6,327 bases of DNA from an uncultured Clostridia bacterium (lineage in GTDB: Bacteria; Bacillota; Clostridia; Christensenellales; Borkfalkiaceae), in NCBI GenBank assembly GCA_904501815.1, contig CAJGCN010000074.1, positions 1 through 6,327 of the forward strand, written 5' to 3'. The notes beneath the pieces were generated by a model, which was not told the DNA's origin, ran no database searches, and saw only the letters and a program-made list of their open reading frames with translations. How positions within the stretch are numbered: the stretch's first letter is position 1; the number at the start of each line of letters is the position of its first letter. Made by a program: the position numbers and the translations under genes. Positions 4,386 to 6,327 of this stretch are shown here, piece by piece.

Positions 4386-5447
4386 ATGAAGAAACGGTTA
4401 AAAGGTTTATTATTGACGATAGCGGCGGTGGTTGCTGCGTCGGCAACGCTCGCGCTCGGCGGGTGCGAAGGGGGAAAGGACGAATTTTTCTGCGATCACA
4501 AATTCGAGGTTGCGGAAGTGACGAAAGAGGCGAGCTGTTCGGAGGAAGGCTCGCAGAAGGTGACCTGCACGGAGTGCGGCGTGACGGAGATTGAAGTGAT
4601 TGAGAAGCTTCCTCATACGGAGGTTTACGTGGCTATGATTCCCGCAACGTGCTTGGAGGACGGCGCAACGGACGGGAAGAAATGTACGGTTTGCGAAGAA
4701 TGGACGGTTGCGCCTGCAACGATCCCTGCGCTTGGGCATAAAAAAGTGATTGATAAAGCGGTCGCGCCTGGTTGTATGGAAACGGGCTTGACGGCGGGCA
4801 GTCATTGCGGACGTTGCGAGATCGTTTTGGAAGAACAAGAAATTATTCCCGCTATGGGTCATAACATAGTGTCGGAAATTGAAAAAGAGCCGACTTGCTT
4901 TGAAAATGGGCGTACAGGTTTTAGATATTGCGAGAATTGCCAAACGACGTTTGCCGAGCAAGAATATATTGGTAGATTGGAACACGAATTTATTGATAAT
5001 TATTGCACGAAATGCGGAATGTTTGATTTAGAAAAGCTTTTGACTATGGATTTTTCTAAGTATACAGCGACCGCTGTTTCGGAAGGCTCTTTGCTTGAAG
5101 TCGGTGCTATTTACCGTATCAATATAAATCAATGGACAGGCGCAGAAGGCTGTTTTGAGTATTATGGACCGATTAATGTTCTTAACGAAGTAGAGGGCGT
5201 TTCCGTTTATGACGATTGTTGGTGCGTATATACCCATTCAGAAGGAAGTGCAATATTTAACTGTAAGTTTCGTGAAGAATTGAAGCCAGATTATTTACAG
5301 AATGGTATCGGCGCGCAACATTGCGTAGTTGCAAGCGAAGATTATTCGTACGTGTATCTTTACGTGCCTGCAAATGTATCTTCTTATAAGGGAGCTTCCG
5401 TACAACTTCTTGCAGGCGAAGGAATGGAAAAAATCACTTTGAAATAA
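4386..5447 (+). CDS. Lipoprotein with four Cys/His repeats, 353 residues
   Basis: An N-terminal signal (KKRLKG, then a hydrophobic core) ends in the lipobox-like LGGC with Cys27, so this is probably a membrane-anchored lipoprotein outside the cell. Residues 36-210 hold four repeats of about 41 residues with the regular pattern C-x10-CxxC-x14-H-x11-C. The CxxC pairs are 61/64, 100/103, 141/144 and 182/185, plus a final 207/210, with His at 77, 118, 159 and 200. The spacing resembles tandem small zinc-ribbon-like modules known in Clostridial surface proteins, but the ligand is unproven. Residues 211-353 are a separate, probably beta-rich domain with Cys256, Cys279/281, Cys293 and Cys313, which I do not recognise. 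AAGGAG lies nine bases before the ATG. Probably a surface-exposed binding protein. Confidence 0.8.
   Translation: MKKRLKGLLLTIAAVVAASATLALGGCEGGKDEFFCDHKFEVAEVTKEASCSEEGSQKVTCTECGVTEIEVIEKLPHTEVYVAMIPATCLEDGATDGKKCTVCEEWTVAPATIPALGHKKVIDKAVAPGCMETGLTAGSHCGRCEIVLEEQEIIPAMGHNIVSEIEKEPTCFENGRTGFRYCENCQTTFAEQEYIGRLEHEFIDNYCTKCGMFDLEKLLTMDFSKYTATAVSEGSLLEVGAIYRININQWTGAEGCFEYYGPINVLNEVEGVSVYDDCWCVYTHSEGSAIFNCKFREELKPDYLQNGIGAQHCVVASEDYSYVYLYVPANVSSYKGASVQLLAGEGMEKITLK
4491..5015 (+). repeat. Region coding the Cys/His tandem repeats
   Basis: Four protein repeats (period 38, 41, 41 residues between the first Cys of each unit) plus a terminal CxxC. The DNA copies have diverged strongly, so this is an old repeat rather than a recent duplication. 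Early units use GC-rich codons and the last unit AT-rich ones. Confidence 0.75.
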
Positions 5448-5458
5448 GGGCTAAAACA

Positions 5459-5986
5459 ATGAAAAAGCTTATAAAAACAATCCTTACATTGGCTTTGATT
5501 TTAATAATCGCCGTCGTAGCGGCGGTCGTGTATAGCACGACGAACGGGTTTAAAGACGAGGCAAAAACCTTTTCCATTGAGCGGGACGGGAAATATATTT
5601 TGTCTGATCAAAGCAATATTAAGATTTACGGCGAAGAAACGTTCAAAATCAAGCACTACGGCGACGACGAACGTATTTCCGCGAAAATCACTCCGATTGC
5701 GATCGAGAACGATTATTCGTTCTCGGTATCGCATATCGAATATTCTTGGAACGTGATTGCGGAAAGTAAACCGAACTGGACGAAGTATTTTACCGTTGAG
5801 CTTGACCAAACGGCGAACACGGTACGCATAGCAGGAACGCAAAGCTCCGTTCTGACTGCCTACGCGGCGCACGAGGGCGGCGAGCTTACGGCTATGGATA
5901 GTATGGTTTATAGCAATATGTACCGTTTGGATATCACGACGGGCGGGTGTACGATCGGATTGAAATTCTGCGTTTTATCCGCATAA
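5459..5986 (+). CDS. Membrane-anchored exported hypothetical protein, 175 residues
   Basis: Residues about 5-26 (LIKTILTLALILIIAVVAAV) form a single N-terminal membrane anchor or uncleaved signal, with Lys before it, so the rest should be outside. The remaining 148 residues look beta-rich: alternating hydrophobics, ISAKITPIAIENDYSFSV, a Trp/Tyr pair near 95-97, and TVRIAGTQSS. Only two Cys are present (164, 171). No catalytic motif or known family is recognised. AAGGG overlaps the preceding stop codon and lies eight bases before the ATG, so it is in the same operon as the lipoprotein, 11 bases away. The fold may resemble the C-terminal domain of the lipoprotein, but sequence similarity is not evident by eye. 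Confidence 0.7.
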   Translation: MKKLIKTILTLALILIIAVVAAVVYSTTNGFKDEAKTFSIERDGKYILSDQSNIKIYGEETFKIKHYGDDERISAKITPIAIENDYSFSVSHIEYSWNVIAESKPNWTKYFTVELDQTANTVRIAGTQSSVLTAYAAHEGGELTAMDSMVYSNMYRLDITTGGCTIGLKFCVLSA

Positions 5987-5999
5987 CGAGGGAGCAGGT

Positions 6000-6327
6000 A
6001 TGAAAACACGTAAACTTTTCAAACGAATAGCAGCGATCGCGTTTGCGGTCGTTTTAGGGATACCGTGTTTTGCGGTATCCCCTTCCGCCGTTCCTGCGTA
6101 TGCGGAATCGACGAACGAGTTCGACGGGACGAAAGTTCTCGACGATTTGGGGGAAACGGTCGTTGCGCTGCACCCTGCGGTGAAGGGCGCAGAGCCTGAG
6201 CTTTATAGCTTTTCGGAGTATTGCTATTCGGATAATGAAACGCTTCGAAATTCGAATTACGGCTTATATTTGTACGTATATAACCCCGCCCAAACGGAAT
6301 ACTCGGCGCGGATCGGCGCGAACGTCG
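6000..6327 (+). CDS. Exported hypothetical protein, N-terminal part
   Basis: The ATG follows AGGGAG at five bases, 13 bases after the previous stop, and the frame stays open to the right edge (109 residues). The N-terminus is a clear secretory signal peptide: KTRKLFKR, a hydrophobic core, and a likely signal-peptidase I site after AYA (residues about 31-33). The mature part begins with an acidic stretch (STNEFDGTKVLDDLG), then LYSFSEYCYSDNETLRNSNY and GLYLYVYNPAQTEYSARIGA. The 'GLYLYVYNP' segment reminds me of large exported proteins of Firmicutes mobile elements, but I cannot name the family. The rest is outside the window, so anchor and size are unknown. Confidence 0.75.
   Translation, partial: MKTRKLFKRIAAIAFAVVLGIPCFAVSPSAVPAYAESTNEFDGTKVLDDLGETVVALHPAVKGAEPELYSFSEYCYSDNETLRNSNYGLYLYVYNPAQTEYSARIGANV
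6057..6081 (+). other. Perfect 9-bp hairpin inside the signal-peptide coding region
   Basis: GGGATACCG (6057-6065) and CGGTATCCC (6073-6081) pair perfectly around a seven-base loop, TGTTTTG. It lies 57-81 bases into the last gene, over codons for the end of the signal-peptide core. No U-run follows. It may slow translation at secretion, or be a coincidence. Confidence 0.45.

Noticed and set aside
4410..4985. 191-codon leftward frame opposite the lipoprotein gene
   Set aside because: The frame is open because of the GC-rich repeat codons on the other strand. The sense protein has a signal peptide, lipobox and ordered repeats, so the sense gene is the real one.

Overview
The window looks like one end of an integrated mobile element, either an integrative conjugative element or a prophage, in a low-to-mid GC Gram-positive bacterium, probably Bacillota/Clostridia. 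The basis is strong AGGAGG-type ribosome binding sites before nearly every gene, a consensus sigma-A promoter, a YopX-family protein, and a lipoprotein with the Cys-rich repeats often seen in gut Clostridia. The host assignment is inference from style. No tRNA, rRNA, CRISPR array, insertion sequence or attachment site was recognised.

Left block, leftward strand (1-1598). A tyrosine-recombinase integrase runs off the left edge; only its N-terminal 243 residues are present. Upstream of it lie a small membrane protein with a split zinc ribbon (830-1180) and, one base further upstream, a 138-residue XRE/Cro-CI-type repressor (1182-1598). The repressor and membrane protein form a tight two-gene operon, and the integrase has its own promoter.

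Control region (1599-1919). Two divergent promoters face away from each other. The rightward one has perfect -35 and -10 boxes with a 17-bp spacer. Three 17-bp imperfect palindromes of the form TAGTC-CATTWWA-GACTA, plus one weaker copy, are placed on these promoters. A related half-site sits at the start point of the integrase promoter, more than 800 bp away. The simplest reading is that the repressor controls itself, the rightward operon and the integrase through one operator family. The rightward transcript has a leader of about 225 nt. It contains a 10-bp stem followed by a U-rich run, and an upstream segment that could pair with the same arm, so it resembles an attenuator.

Right block, rightward strand (1920-6327). 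Nine genes follow closely: a YopX-family protein, an unrecognised 142-residue protein, an overlapping 29-residue peptide, a Pro/Ala/Lys-linker protein, a single-pass membrane coiled-coil protein, a membrane-anchored protein with a Listeria-Bacteroides (InlB B-repeat-like) motif, a lipoprotein with four Cys/His repeats, another membrane-anchored protein, and the start of an exported protein that leaves the window. Several starts overlap the previous stop, so this is probably one operon. The first genes look like cytoplasmic element functions and the later ones are all membrane-bound or exported. That suggests a cell-surface or conjugation-related role, but no conjugation gene is visible here.
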